Positions 63,590 through 64,000 of a stretch of DNA of 64,000 nt are shown one piece after another (position 1 is the stretch's first letter; each line of letters opens with the position of its first letter). The stretch comes from Candidatus Binatus sp. (GTDB lineage: Bacteria; Desulfobacterota; Binatia; Binatales; Binataceae): contig NZ_JAUSKL010000066.1 in assembly GCF_030646925.1 (NCBI RefSeq), positions 52,947-116,946 on the forward strand. Reading direction: 5' to 3'. Position numbers and translations under genes: made by a program. The notes below the pieces were generated by a model. The model saw nothing but the letters and a program-made list of their open reading frames with translations, searched no databases and was not told the DNA's origin.

Positions 63590-63901
63590 CTATTTGAGAA
63601 CCAATCCATCTGGACGGAGTAGGCTGAATCGTTCCAGCATTTGCTTTTCGCGAGACGCCAATCCTCCAACCACGACAGCCGTAATCAAATAATCCAAGTC
63701 AAGTAACCCGTGAAACAAATTCTCTCTGTTGAACGGAGCTCCCAGCCCGTGGCTAGCAAAGAAGTCCAACCCGGCGAGAAGCTGTACTTGAATCCATCTA
63801 AACAAAGTCCATTCCTCGTTGATTAGCTTGGCGGGAGGATAAGAACGGTTACGATGTCTCGGTAGTGTCGCGAAGTTGGTGGAAAAGAAAAAAAGCGTCA
63901 T
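63590..63901 (-). CDS. Hypothetical protein, lower-GC
   Basis: A 103-residue frame from ATG 63901 without a strong ribosome site. The C-terminal part DLDYLITAVVVGGLASREKQ looks like the last strand and helix of a PIN-like nuclease, but no N-terminal Asp motif is visible, so it may be a fragment of such a gene. Base composition is lower in GC than the surroundings, and with the A/T-rich neighbourhood this suggests acquired DNA. Low confidence that it is functional. Confidence 0.4.
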   Translation of the reverse strand: MTLFFFSTNFATLPRHRNRSYPPAKLINEEWTLFRWIQVQLLAGLDFFASHGLGAPFNRENLFHGLLDLDYLITAVVVGGLASREKQMLERFSLLRPDGLVLK

Positions 63902-64000
63902 GATCCGGCGAGTTGAGCCACAACTCGCGCCCGCTTGGCGGCGGGTGCCGGAGGATGACGCTATGGAGAGCGATAGCAGGAGTGGCGGGGAAGGGAAAGC
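63902..64000. other. Right edge, nothing recognised
   Basis: The last 99 bases contain GCGGGTGCCGGAGGATGACG, similar in style to the family C intergenic repeats, and no open frame I can assign. Confidence 0.3.

Overview
The window looks like a chromosomal segment of a high-GC, free-living Gram-negative bacterium. Lipoproteins with lipoboxes, a BamE-like protein and a type II secretion gene cluster point to an outer membrane. The mix of deltaproteobacterial-style genes (an RpoH-type sigma factor, the thrS-infC-rpmI-rplT-pheST-ihfA-merR order) with acyl-CoA, CoA-transferase, luciferase-like and Baeyer-Villiger-type oxidation genes would suit an uncultured Desulfobacterota/Binatota-like lineage. 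That placement is inference; no rRNA gene is present.

Layout. 1-7.5 kb: a Baeyer-Villiger monooxygenase (5' part only), a CDGSH protein, a DMT transporter, uppP, a lipoprotein, an FAD/NADP reductase and glyA. 7.7-9.3 kb: a secreted protein with fifteen 17-residue repeats and a self-cleaving S74 chaperone domain. 9.5-10.5 kb: a luciferase-like oxidoreductase. 10.6-19.6 kb: a compact type II secretion operon gspE-F-G-H-I-J-K-L-M-N, without gspC or gspD. 19.8-22.4 kb: a BamE-like lipoprotein, a crotonase and small proteins. 22.4-30.2 kb: thrS-infC-rpmI-rplT-pheS-pheT-ihfA-merR and tRNA-Val. 30.3-35 kb: an accessory stretch with a frameshifted DUF2335 gene, small unknown genes, a zincin-like protein and a CoA transferase. 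35-41.5 kb: an AhpD-like protein, ispG, a VOC protein, a glutaryl-CoA dehydrogenase-like enzyme divergent from a LysR regulator, and an amidase. 41.6-46.4 kb: a dead toxin-antitoxin pair, a selenoprotein ArsC/Spx-like gene, a CinA-type protein, an intact DUF433/DUF5615 pair, rpoH and rpoZ. 46.6-58 kb: a sedolisin, a 1-Cys peroxiredoxin, a crotonase, an FAD monooxygenase, a CocE-type hydrolase, glgX and an HCCA-isomerase-like protein. 58.2-64 kb: an XRE regulator with an ImmA-like zincin, a second selenoprotein (AhpD-like), a methyltransferase with a duplicated 3' end, an ADP-ribosylglycohydrolase, an antitoxin-like protein and a SnoaL-like protein.

Main discovery. Two redox genes are interrupted by a single in-frame TGA exactly where the family has a redox cysteine. 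These are an ArsC/Spx-like protein (UxxC, TGA at 42682-42684) and an AhpD-like peroxidase-related protein (CxxU, TGA at 60201-60203). In each, a hairpin directly downstream of the UGA carries a G-U in its apical loop, and both loops read AGUUU within AGUUUCU. This fits bacterial SECIS elements, so the organism very probably inserts selenocysteine; conventional gene calling splits or truncates both genes. Further non-standard points are infC starting at an ATC codon, a DUF2335 gene broken by a one-base deletion in a C7 run, a decayed DUF433/DUF5615 pair 2.4 kb from an intact one, and a 113-bp duplicated methyltransferase end flanking an ADP-ribosylglycohydrolase/antitoxin block. Several families of dispersed intergenic repeats are also present.
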